Shown: positions 1-5,942, numbered from the stretch's first letter. The stretch: 6,328 nucleotides of DNA from Desulfobulbaceae bacterium (GCA_024763495.1 JANTFJ010000161.1:1-6328); one strand, 5' to 3'. Numbers and translations: made by a program. The notes: a model not told the origin generated them from the letters alone.

Positions 1-48
1 GGTTTATTGATCGCTATCAATATATGCATCATGATTGCAGATTCAACT

Positions 49-69
49 GCCCCGAAGGGGCCTCTTTTT
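49..69 (+). terminator. Possible rho-independent terminator of a gene left of the window
   Basis: A GC-only stem, GCCCC (49-53) and GGGGC (57-61) around a GAA loop, is followed by CC and a CTTTTT tract ending at 69. The T tract is on the plus strand only, so it would end a rightward transcript entering from outside the window. The stem is short (5 bp) and the T run starts a few bases late, so this is moderate evidence only. No coding sequence can be assigned to positions 1-48. Confidence 0.45.
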
Positions 70-93
70 CCAAGCTGAGTCTTGGGAAAAAAC

Positions 94-113
94 TTAGGCG
101 CTTAAGCGCCTAA
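94..113. repeat. Perfect 20-bp palindrome in gene-free left flank
   Basis: TTAGGCGC and GCGCCTAA flank a central TTAA, making a perfect 20-bp palindrome. It has no adjacent T tract, so it is not a standard terminator. It could be a dimeric-protein operator, but no gene start lies nearby in the window. The rest of 1-285 shows only a small CCACT/AGTGG hairpin at 131-142 and a 15-base direct repeat (214-228 and 243-257, one mismatch); I see no gene there. Confidence 0.5.
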
Positions 114-285
114 AGATTCTAAGTCCACTTCCACTTTAGTGGGTTAGACAACTATTTTAAAGAAAATTTGGCGATACTGAAAAGAATGTTATCAAAAATA
201 TTATACTTTAAATAGATTACTTATAAACTCAGCATCCGGGTAAGATTACTTGTAAACATTATTTTGCATGATTTCAAACAGTTAT

Positions 286-367
286 CTGTAGGAGCCCAGC
301 CCTCTGGGCGATAATACATGGAACAAAGCACGTCACATGGATCGCCCAGAGGGCTGGGCTCCTACAG
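286..367. repeat. REP/BIME-like double hairpin, copy 1
   Basis: Two perfect 27-base inverted arms (286-312 and 341-367) flank a 28-base centre. Each arm is itself a small hairpin: GCCCAG, CCCT loop, CTGGGC, then GAT. This hairpin-within-hairpin plan is that of bacterial REP sequences paired as a BIME, which are usually moved by REP-associated tyrosine transposases (RAYTs). The centre contains ACATGGAACAAAGC (316-329), repeated exactly in the second copy at the right end of the window. The shared loop shows that the whole unit, not just the arms, was copied. No RAYT gene is in the window, so the mobiliser is inferred. In an RNA the element would fold into a long, very stable stem. Confidence 0.85.
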
Positions 368-375
368 GGGCTTTA

Positions 376-497
376 TCGTTATCGTTCAGCAGTATCTTAA
401 ATTCGTTCGTTTGGGGCTGCGCCGCGGTGCTATGTAAGCAGGGCAGGTAAGCGAGGAACGAGATTCCGAAATTGACGAAGATGTAAGCAAAGCACCC
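376..497 (+). repeat. Dispersed ~120-bp element, copy 1 (degenerate ends)
   Basis: By eye this stretch aligns over about 100 bases with the reverse complement of 5812-5942. Shared blocks include ATTCGTTC-TTTGG, CTGCGCCGC, GGTGCTATGTAAGCAGG, CAGGTAAGCGAGGAACGAGA and GACGAAGATG. This copy lacks a few bases after CGCCGC and has lost the clean terminal repeat at its right end, where GAAGATG runs straight into TAAGC. Its left end (near CGTTCAGCAGTATCTTA) still resembles the other copy's terminus. No open reading frame is supported inside it. It reads as a decayed non-autonomous repeat lying between the BIME and the end of the glcF-like gene. Confidence 0.75.
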
Positions 498-557
498 TTG
501 AAAACAGGGCATAAATTTCGACTCCGTGCGGTGCTGGTTAATGCTTGTTAATTTTTA

Positions 558-1820
558 TTATACCTTCCAATCGTGTTTTGGCAACAGTTGTTTGATCAGA
601 AAGACAGCAAGATGTTCCACCCTGTATGATTTTTTTGAGCCATTAGTTTTTCCCTGCCATTGTAACAGGCAGCCACTGCAGGTTGTCAGCACTGTGTCCG
701 CAGTTGTCTGTCCCAGCAGGTCAAGAAGTTTCTGGAAGATTTTATCGCTTAAATCGGGATTTGCCAGGGAAAAAAGACCGCCATGGCCGCAGCAGCACGG
801 CCCGTTGGTCAATTCAATCGGTTTTTTTCCTGTTATTTTCTTTAACAGTTGTCGTGGGGGCTGGATAATTTTATTTGGGCTGAAGCGGAGATGGCAGGGG
901 TCATGATAGAAAATTTTTTGCTGCTGTTTTATCGGCACCAGGCAATTTGAATCAACTTTAAGAGATTTGTTAAAAAAAGTTGAGAATTCCTGAACCCTGG
1001 CGGCAAATTCCCGGGCCCTGGCTAACCATTTATTGTCATCCTGAAAAAGATCCGGATAGCTTTTTAACTGGCTGAAACAGGAGGCGCAGGAGGTCAGGAC
1101 AGGCAGATCATGGTTACTGAATGAGAGGATATTTTTTTTGGCCAGTTTGCGGGCTTCATCCAGGTCGCCTCTGGCTTTAGCTGCCAGGCCGCAGCAGGTT
1201 TGTTCTGTCGGGCTCTGCGTACTGCCGTAATTAAGGAGAGTGCTGTTCAGGCAGGCCGTGGCTGAGGCAATATCGGGATAGAGATGGGATGCCAGGCAGC
1301 CGCTGAAATAGCTTATCTGTGAAAGTTTTTTATTTTTGCTGCCGGAGGACAGGCGGGAGAGAAAAATTTTGTTGTTATTTCGCGATTGTTTGATTCGCTG
1401 AGAATCAAGCAATGACAGTTTGTCTTTGAGTCCGCTTGTTTTTGGCAGACGGCCAAGAATAACGCTGGTGAATTTTCCAATTGAACCTACGGCGTTAAGC
1501 AGGCTGGGGGTGGCAAGAACAGTTGTAAAGCTTAATTTGCTTAAGTAGTGTCTGTCTGCCTCAGGAGGCAGTTTGGTCCGGGCCGCGATTATTATTTTTG
1601 TTATGTCGATTGTCCGGGGACAGGCGGACACGCAGGCCCGGCAAAGCAGGCATTTTGTCAGGATATCACCAAAGGTTGTGGAAGAAGGAGAATTGAGTCG
1701 GGAAATGAGATGCAGTTTACCTCTGGCAGTGAGGTATTCGCGACCTGTTACCTGATATATAGGACAAACTGCGGTACAGGCCCCGCATTTAGCGCATTTT
1801 ATCAGGAGTTCCGAATTAAT
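558..1820 (-). CDS. GlcF-like (Fe-S)-binding subunit; start codon unclear
   Basis: This is an iron-sulfur protein of the glycolate oxidase GlcF / (Fe-S)-binding CCG-domain family. Such proteins pass electrons from a flavin 2-hydroxyacid dehydrogenase to the quinone pool or another acceptor. Numbered from an ATT at 1820 (420 residues, close to the family's ~400-430), two ferredoxin-type clusters are seen: C9, C12, C15, C19-P and C57, C60, C63, C67-P. Two CCG domains follow: C175, C209-C210, C245/C248, and C309, C342-C344, C381/C384. The GTG at 1631 would begin inside the second cluster and discard the first, so it cannot be the natural start. The frame is open upstream to a TGA in the tRNA (1914-1916) but holds no ATG, GTG or TTG; ATT at 1820, ATT at 1865 or CTG at 1805 are the options, none with a clear ribosome binding site. 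It may use a rare start or be a 5'-damaged gene. No flavoprotein (GlcD-like) partner is in the window, so the substrate is unknown. Confidence 0.85.
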   Translation of the reverse strand: MNSELLIKCAKCGACTAVCPIYQVTGREYLTARGKLHLISRLNSPSSTTFGDILTKCLLCRACVSACPRTIDITKIIIAARTKLPPEADRHYLSKLSFTTVLATPSLLNAVGSIGKFTSVILGRLPKTSGLKDKLSLLDSQRIKQSRNNNKIFLSRLSSGSKNKKLSQISYFSGCLASHLYPDIASATACLNSTLLNYGSTQSPTEQTCCGLAAKARGDLDEARKLAKKNILSFSNHDLPVLTSCASCFSQLKSYPDLFQDDNKWLARAREFAARVQEFSTFFNKSLKVDSNCLVPIKQQQKIFYHDPCHLRFSPNKIIQPPRQLLKKITGKKPIELTNGPCCCGHGGLFSLANPDLSDKIFQKLLDLLGQTTADTVLTTCSGCLLQWQGKTNGSKKSYRVEHLAVFLIKQLLPKHDWKV

Positions 1821-1875
1821 AGTTGTATGTGGATGAACGATTACGTTAGCGGAATAGTTATGAATATTAAAAAAA

Positions 1876-1949
1876 TGGCTGGGAGACAGGGATTCGAACC
1901 CCGATAAGCAGAGTCAGAGTCTGCTGTCCTGCCATTAGACGATCTCCCA
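1876..1949 (-). tRNA. tRNA-Gln (anticodon CUG)
   Basis: On the minus strand the 5' acceptor strand TGGGAGA (from 1949) pairs fully with TCTCCCA, followed by the discriminator G and an encoded CCA (1876-1878). The anticodon stem GCAGA/TCTGC closes the loop CTCTGAC, giving anticodon CUG (1915-1917), which reads CAG. The T arm is CGGGG-TTCGAAT-CCCTG. The U1-A72 first pair and G73 discriminator are typical glutamine identity features. The length, 74 bases with CCA, is normal. A run of seven T follows the CCA directly (1875-1869). The GlcF-like reading frame begins within about 60 bases downstream on the same strand, so the two may share a transcript. Confidence 0.97.
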
Positions 1950-1971
1950 GTATTATGATGAATAAAATAAG

Positions 1972-2000
1972 AAAATAAAGAAATTGCATTAAAAAGTCAA
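1972..2000 (-). promoter_or_regulatory. Sigma70-type promoter for tRNA-Gln
   Basis: On the minus strand TTGACT (2000-1995) and TATTTT (1977-1972) are separated by exactly 17 bases. The -35 box matches five of six consensus bases. The -10 box lies 22 bases before the mature tRNA 5' end, leaving room for a short leader that RNase P would remove. It sits just past the end of the Memo-like gene (2012), so the tRNA need not rely on read-through. It may also drive the GlcF-like gene, which has no visible promoter of its own. Confidence 0.7.
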
Positions 2001-2011
2001 GAAAACATTTT

Positions 2012-2815
2012 TCATGCTATTGTTATTCCGGCATATCCAACTACCTTGTCAGTGTCTCCGCTGGCCGCACCCGAATCGGTATAACGCACCAGTTCGGCCC
2101 TGGTTGCCCCCAGGTCTAAGGCGGCAGACAGAGCAATGGTAGTAGGTATCACACCGCACATGGTAATTCCCCGGCCCAGTACTGTTTCATATAGCCCCTG
2201 CGGGTCAAGGGCGAGAATACGATCTATTGCCAGTTGATCCTGCCTGCTTGCCGTTTCCCGGGATTCATAATGGGTCATGTCTGTGCTGGCCAGGATAAGA
2301 ACAGGTTTGTTGTATTGGGTTATCGCTTTTGCCAGAGCCTGTCCTGTTTCACGACATTCCGCAAATGATATCCTGGAGACAACCAGGGGAGTAATAGACA
2401 GGTTTTTCTGCAGATATTGAAGAAAAGGTACCTGTACTTCCAGGGAATGTTCAAAGCGGTGGGCGATTTCATCTTCTGTAATAAGATTTGAATTGGTGAG
2501 AATAAGTTTGCTCAGTTCGTTGTTAAGAGGAACATCACCCAGCGGCATTTCCCATGTTCCTTCCGACATCAGGGCTATTGGAGCGCCCCGTCCATGGTGA
2601 TTTGGGCCGAGAATAATGACATCTTCAGGAATTATTATCCGCCCCAGTGTTTCCCCGGCTGTGGCGCCGGAATATACATAGCCGGCATGGGGGGAAACCG
2701 CGGCAATTACTTTTTCTTTATGCTCTACTTGCGGCACAAGTTCTTTTAAAGCGTTATGGAGAAAAAAAGGATCTTCCGGATAAAATTGGTTGGCAACTAA
2801 TGGTTGACGTTTCAT
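2012..2815 (-). CDS. Memo-like protein (AmmeMemoRadiSam system protein B family)
   Basis: This 267-residue protein covers the full length of the Memo family, whose fold resembles LigB-type extradiol dioxygenases. In eukaryotic MEMO1 two histidines and a cysteine bind metal and support redox activity. The counterparts here appear to be H43 (SPHAGYVYSG), H73/H74 (LGPNHHG) and C220 (TMCGV). Further family blocks are HRFEHSLEVQVPFL near 119-132, STDMTHY at 177-183 and the C-terminal SGD...VVGYAG. The bacterial function is not established; the family is often encoded with AMMECR1-like and radical SAM proteins, neither of which is in this window. The ATG at 2815 is chosen because AGGGGA (2828-2823) lies 7 bases upstream and the product begins with the typical MKRQPLVANQFYP. 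The frame stays open to 2932, but those extra codons read through dispersed-repeat sequence and are unlike the family. Confidence 0.93.
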   Translation of the reverse strand: MKRQPLVANQFYPEDPFFLHNALKELVPQVEHKEKVIAAVSPHAGYVYSGATAGETLGRIIIPEDVIILGPNHHGRGAPIALMSEGTWEMPLGDVPLNNELSKLILTNSNLITEDEIAHRFEHSLEVQVPFLQYLQKNLSITPLVVSRISFAECRETGQALAKAITQYNKPVLILASTDMTHYESRETASRQDQLAIDRILALDPQGLYETVLGRGITMCGVIPTTIALSAALDLGATRAELVRYTDSGAASGDTDKVVGYAGITIA

Positions 2816-2842
2816 TTTTATTTCCCCTGATAAAAAGATTTG

Positions 2843-2920
2843 GTAACTATTCAGCTGTAAGCGAACGAAGTGAGACTCCATGTGCTTTAGCTGTGTTTGA
2901 GCAGGCTGTCTTACATAGCA
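2843..2920. repeat. Mosaic of dispersed-repeat fragments upstream of the Memo-like gene
   Basis: Three short blocks known from other repeats here are joined. GTAACTATTCAGCTG (2843-2857) matches, inverted, 4970-4984. GTAAGCGA...GAGACTCC (2857-2879) resembles the core of the ~120-bp element. TTACATAGCA (2911-2920) is the inverted end of that element's GCTATGTAAG block. It lies in the 5' leader and promoter region of the Memo-like gene, so it may affect its expression. The rearranged order suggests a decayed or recombined copy. Confidence 0.55.
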
Positions 2921-2940
2921 TAAGTATATCACAGGGTTGA

Positions 2941-3036
2941 AGCGCGTGCAGGGTTGTGTTCACGGCGCGCTTACACATTTACCGTGAAAATACCCCGGCA
3001 GTACCGGGAAGCATAACTCGTATTTTCATGGTAAAT
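2941..3036. repeat. Nested inverted repeats between cysS and the Memo-like gene
   Basis: Arms at 2977-2993 and 3020-3036 pair over 17 bases with one mismatch. Inside the left half is a second hairpin, CCCGG-CAGTA-CCGGG (2994-3008). Next to it, AGCGCGTG (2941-2948) and CACGGCGCGCT (2961-2971) form a looser hairpin. There is no U tract on either strand, so this is not a classic terminator, although a strong stem 3' of cysS could stabilise or attenuate its transcript. The remainder of 2816-3078 shows no gene. Confidence 0.65.
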
Positions 3037-3078
3037 CAGGTCGTTTATCCAGTGAGTAGTTACGTTTTATCCTGATTA

Positions 3079-4548
3079 TCAGCCAAGTTTAACCTGCCAG
3101 CTGGTACCTTCCGTCCCATCTTTTATTTCAATATTCATTTCAGCCAGTTTATTTCTTAATTCATCTGCCCTGGCCCAGTTTTTTTCTTTTCTGGCCTCAT
3201 CTCGCTGCTGGATCAGTCTCTCTATTGCCCCTGGCTCAAGATTAAGATCAGCTAGAATTTGTTTTTGTTTCTCGGCAATAAAATTCAGGGGATCATGACT
3301 GAGCAGTCCCATTATGGCGGCCAGTTCCCGAATATTTTTCGCGGCCCCGCGCAAGAGTTCAAGGTCTGCCTGGGCCGGTATTGGGGGCAGGGACTGAAGA
3401 ATTGTGTTTAAAGCCTTAATTACTTCAAAAATATGTCCTAATCCCTGGGCCGTATTAAAGTCATTGTCCATTGCCTGGCAAAAACGCTGATCCAGTGAGT
3501 TTATTTTTTTGATATTTTTTTTGCCGGCAGCCTGGGCTTTGCCTGGATCCCCAGTCGCGGGCAGTTTAGCTATTTCAGCCAGACAGGAGTAAAGTCGGTT
3601 CAGGCCGGTTTCTGCTTGTTCCATGGCAGTTGCGGAAAAATCGAGAGGAGAGCGGTAATGACTGGAAAAGATAAAAAATCGGAGAACCTCGGCAGAGTAT
3701 TTTTTGAGAATTTCCCGGATGGTGAGAAAGTTACCCAGGGATTTTGACATTTTTTCATCTTTGATAGTGACAAAACCATGATGAATCCAGCTCTTAACAA
3801 AGGTTTTACCTGTAGCTCCTTCGCTTTGGGCAATTTCATTTTCATGGTGGGGAAAAATTAAATCTTTGCCGCCGCCATGGATATCAAAGGTGTCTCCCAG
3901 GTATTTTCGGCTCATGGCTGAGCATTCAATATGCCAGCCCGGCCGACCCTGGCCCCAGGGACTGTCCCAGGATGGTTCTCCCGGTTTGCTGCCTTTCCAT
4001 AACGCGAAGTCAAGGGGGTTCTCTTTTTTTTCATTGATGGAAATTCTGGCCCCGGCTTTCATATCTTCAATATTTCTTTTGGACAAACGGCCATAGGCCT
4101 TAAATCGGTCAACCCGGTAGTAGACATCACTGCCTTGCTGGTAAGCGTATCCATTGTGGATCAAGGTTTCGATCATGCTGATTATTTCGTCGATATGCTC
4201 AGTTGCCATAGGTTCAATATCCGGGGGAGTTACACCTAGAGCGGCCATATCTTCATGGAAGGCGTTAATAAATTTATTGGCAAGTTCTTTGGTTGTGGTA
4301 TGTTGCTCATTAGCACGATTAATGATTTTATCATCAATATCGGTAAAATTGCGGACATAGGTAACCTGGTATCCCCGGTAGCGCAGATAGCGGACAATCA
4401 TATCAAAAACCAGGGTAGAGCGGGCATGGCCAATATGGCAGTAGTCATAAGCCGTTATCCCGCAGACATATAGTTTGACCTGACCTTCTGCCAGGGGCTG
4501 AAAGATTGATTTCTTGCCGGTTTCCGTATTATATATTGATAATGTCAT
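3079..4548 (-). CDS. cysS: Cysteinyl-tRNA synthetase
   Basis: A class I aminoacyl-tRNA synthetase that activates cysteine with ATP and loads it on tRNA-Cys in the cytoplasm. At 489 residues it is full length for the bacterial enzyme. The HIGH signature is CHIGH at 37-41, and the KMSKS loop is at 266-270 (DEKMSKSLGN). The four zinc ligands that give cysteine selectivity are all present at C29, C209 (WHIECSAMS), H234 and E238 (FPHHENE), nearly the same numbering as in E. coli. The C-terminal DALR-type helical region ends in a tRNA-binding tail (RDEARKEKNWARADELRNKL). The start ATG at 4548 gives the expected N-terminus MTLSIYNTETGKK; the AAAGAG before it is a weak ribosome binding site. A possible promoter is TTGTTC with TAATAC 18 bases later, shortly upstream. 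It appears monocistronic: the Memo-like gene starts 263 bases further on, behind repeats. Confidence 0.98.
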   Translation of the reverse strand: MTLSIYNTETGKKSIFQPLAEGQVKLYVCGITAYDYCHIGHARSTLVFDMIVRYLRYRGYQVTYVRNFTDIDDKIINRANEQHTTTKELANKFINAFHEDMAALGVTPPDIEPMATEHIDEIISMIETLIHNGYAYQQGSDVYYRVDRFKAYGRLSKRNIEDMKAGARISINEKKENPLDFALWKGSKPGEPSWDSPWGQGRPGWHIECSAMSRKYLGDTFDIHGGGKDLIFPHHENEIAQSEGATGKTFVKSWIHHGFVTIKDEKMSKSLGNFLTIREILKKYSAEVLRFFIFSSHYRSPLDFSATAMEQAETGLNRLYSCLAEIAKLPATGDPGKAQAAGKKNIKKINSLDQRFCQAMDNDFNTAQGLGHIFEVIKALNTILQSLPPIPAQADLELLRGAAKNIRELAAIMGLLSHDPLNFIAEKQKQILADLNLEPGAIERLIQQRDEARKEKNWARADELRNKLAEMNIEIKDGTEGTSWQVKLG

Positions 4549-4678
4549 AGCTCTTTGTGGAAAGTATTAATAATTATTCCGTGAAGGGAACAATGGTTGT
4601 GGCGTTTTTCGCCCCTGCCTGATTAAAATATAAACCATTAGTGTAACATAAATGTTCGGCTGGCACCCTACCTTCGCC

Positions 4679-4726
4679 CGTTTAGGCGTGATTCACTTAG
4701 TATACTATAGTGAACACGCCGAAACG
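4679..4726. repeat. Long inverted repeat in the cysS upstream region
   Basis: CGTTTAGGCGTGATTCAC (4679-4696) pairs with GTGAACACGCCGAAACG (4710-4726) over 17 of 18 positions, around the AT-rich centre TTAGTATACTATA. The spacer between cysS and the plus-strand gene (4549-5192, about 640 bases) holds no gene and consists largely of this and the following repeats. A small GGCG-TTTTT-CGCC hairpin also lies at 4601-4613. The AT-rich core could be an operator or promoter, but no specific regulator is indicated. Confidence 0.6.
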
Positions 4727-4734
4727 AACAAATC

Positions 4735-4896
4735 TGGGGCACTATCCGAGAATAGACATTTTTTCTCAAATCAGGTAAGCGTAGACTCCGAGGCATTTTG
4801 AAAAAATAAGCACAGCCATATAGTTGATATTGCGAGCATTATTTTTTCAAAATAACACAGAGTTGAGGAAAAATGGCATTCTCGGACAGCCTCCCA
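4735..4896. repeat. Nested palindromic element, ~160 bp, long form
   Basis: The outer arms, TCCGAGAAT...TTCTCAA (4745-4769) and TTGAGGAAAAATG..TTCTCGGA (4863-4886), are inverted repeats with few mismatches and extend weakly to GGGGC/GCCTCCC on the outside. Inside is a perfect 15-base inverted pair, ATTTTGAAAAAATAA (4795-4809) and its complement (4839-4853). Between outer and inner arms sits CAGGTAAGCG-TAGACTCCGA (4772-4791), a shortened form of the core of the ~120-bp element. No reading frame is supported. The plan is that of a non-autonomous palindromic repeat (MITE- or REP-like); a shorter relative lies at 5055-5134. Confidence 0.75.
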
Positions 4897-4949
4897 GGTG
4901 AACGGTTACCTATTCAGCAAACTGTAAAAAATTACTAAAACAACCTGCT

Positions 4950-4984
4950 GTAACTATTCAGATGAAGCGCAGCTGAATAGTTAC
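4950..4984. repeat. 12-bp perfect inverted repeat, GTAACTATTCAG module
   Basis: GTAACTATTCAG (4950-4961) and CTGAATAGTTAC (4973-4984) are perfect inverted repeats around an 11-base centre. Fifteen bases of the right arm (4970-4984) recur inverted at 2843-2857, and an imperfect form, GGTTACCTATTCAGCA, lies just before it at about 4914. It therefore belongs to a dispersed family rather than being a local operator. Confidence 0.65.
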
Positions 4985-5054
4985 AAATAACTTAGCATTC
5001 TCCAAATGTCCAGATTACACCTTATCTCTACTAATTTATTTTTGAGTTAACCCC

Positions 5055-5134
5055 TGGGAGTTTGTCCGAGAATAGACATTTTTCTAAAATAACACAGAGT
5101 TAGGGGGGGAAGTGGCATTTTCAGGCAGCCTCCC
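5055..5134. repeat. Nested palindromic element, short form
   Basis: GTCCGAGAATAGACATTTTT (5064-5083) equals the left arm of the element at 4735-4896 from TCCGAG onward. AAAATAACACAGAGTT (5086-5101) and GGCATT..CAG.CAGCCTCCC (right end) equal its right part, with some decay. The inner palindrome and its surroundings, about 80 bases, are missing. It lies just upstream of the 5193 gene and so overlaps its likely promoter region. Confidence 0.75.
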
Positions 5135-5176
5135 GGAATTTAATTAAGAAAAAAGTGGCATATTACCCTTTTCCTG

Positions 5177-5185
5177 AAGGAGAGG
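5177..5185 (+). promoter_or_regulatory. Strong ribosome binding site that selects a TTG start
   Basis: AAGGAGAGG lies 7 bases before the TTG at 5193. This near-perfect Shine-Dalgarno favours TTG over the ATG at 5214, which has only GGATGG about 10 bases upstream. Confidence 0.7.
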
Positions 5186-5192
5186 CAACCTT

Positions 5193-5687
5193 TTGCTGGA
5201 TGGATTAATAACGATGGAAAATAGTAGTAAGTGTGAGTTAGTCAAGGAGAAACAGTTATCAAATGGTATGCGATTGTCTTTTTTTGACGAATCAAAAATA
5301 ATGGCCGGTGATCGTTTACTGGTCAGGTTGTGCTGCCGGGCCCTTTTGCCGTTGAGGGACGATGCTTTTGCTGTTTTAGCTCAGGATGATCCTGGTTTAT
5401 TACAGTATTTGCGGAAAAAGAGTAACGGAACTTTAACTTTTACTACGGTAAGAGAGCGGGTTTTTGTTGACGAGAGAGAACAGCCGGAAATTTTTGCCGA
5501 GTTGTTGGAGTCACTGGAGTCAAATACCCTGGATTATCTGGCCAGTCCCCGTTTCCCTGAAAAACTTCTAGTCAGCAGATTTGAAGAGTTTGCCCGGGAG
5601 TATCAGGTGAAAAAGGAGCTTGATATGCTGGTTGAGGAAGAAGAGGATGACGGCCCTGCAGATTTTTCGGACTGTTTCAGGGACTAA
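5193..5687 (+). CDS. Uncharacterised acidic-tailed protein, 164 residues
   Basis: I do not recognise a named domain. The protein is cytosolic by appearance, with no signal peptide or membrane segment. The N-terminal half (about residues 20-60) has a beta-rich pattern, LSNGMRLSFFDESKIMAGDRLLVRL, followed by CCRALLPL. The middle is mixed helix and strand (LTFTTVRERVFVD, 78-90). The C-terminal half looks helical and ends in a strongly acidic stretch, LVEEEEDDGPADFSDCFRD. The pattern NG-L-F-D-S---GDR--V may match a small family of unknown function found in Desulfuromonas/Desulfobulbus-type bacteria; that is an impression from memory, not a search result. TTG at 5193 is preferred for its ribosome binding site; the alternative ATG at 5214 removes 7 residues. 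It stands alone on its strand with repeats on both sides and no visible terminator. Codon usage resembles its neighbours and the frame is intact, so it is probably a real gene. Confidence 0.8.
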   Translation: MLDGLITMENSSKCELVKEKQLSNGMRLSFFDESKIMAGDRLLVRLCCRALLPLRDDAFAVLAQDDPGLLQYLRKKSNGTLTFTTVRERVFVDEREQPEIFAELLESLESNTLDYLASPRFPEKLLVSRFEEFAREYQVKKELDMLVEEEEDDGPADFSDCFRD

Positions 5688-5811
5688 GGGCTCACTCAAA
5701 AATAATTTCACCACGGATAAAGTTTTTCGTATAAGGCAGAGATCGGACGAAAATATAATAATCAACCGGCTCATTAATGACCATTGACTTTGCTGTTTAA
5801 GCTGATTTGAC

Positions 5812-5942
5812 GTAAGCGTTCACCAGCACATCATCTTCGTCCATTTCGGAGTCTCGTTCCTCGCTTACCTGACCTGCTTACATAGCACCAGTATGCGGCG
5901 CAGGGCCAAATGAACGAATATAAGACACTGGTAAACGCTTAC
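5812..5942 (-). repeat. Dispersed ~131-bp element with terminal inverted repeats, copy 2
   Basis: GTAAGCGTTCACCAG (5812-5826) and CTGGTAAACGCTTAC (5928-5942) are terminal inverted repeats matching at 14 of 15 positions. The interior is the reverse complement of 376-497, most strongly around the TCGTTCCTCGCTTACCTG and TGCTTACATAGCACC blocks. No coding frame and no obvious target-site duplication are seen. Size and ends suit a MITE-like non-autonomous element. Positions 5688-5811, between it and the 164-residue gene, show nothing I can name. Confidence 0.8.

Noticed and set aside
526..906. Plus-strand frame of 126 codons
   Set aside because: It is antisense to the 3' part of the GlcF-like gene, whose CCG motifs prove the minus-strand frame; the plus-strand product has no recognisable domain.
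1629..1631. GTG at 1631 as start of the GlcF-like gene
   Set aside because: It begins inside the second four-cysteine cluster and would delete the first, which is intact in frame upstream.
1869..1875. Seven-T run after the tRNA as a rho-independent terminator
   Set aside because: The only stem before it is the tRNA acceptor stem, so it is not a standard hairpin terminator; partial termination remains possible.
1876..1949. tRNA-Gln as an integration (att) site
   Set aside because: No integrase and no clear duplicate of the tRNA 3' end were found in the window.
2816..2932. N-terminal extension of the Memo-like protein by 39 codons
   Set aside because: The extra codons run through dispersed-repeat sequence, and the ATG at 2815 has a good ribosome binding site and the family's usual N-terminus.
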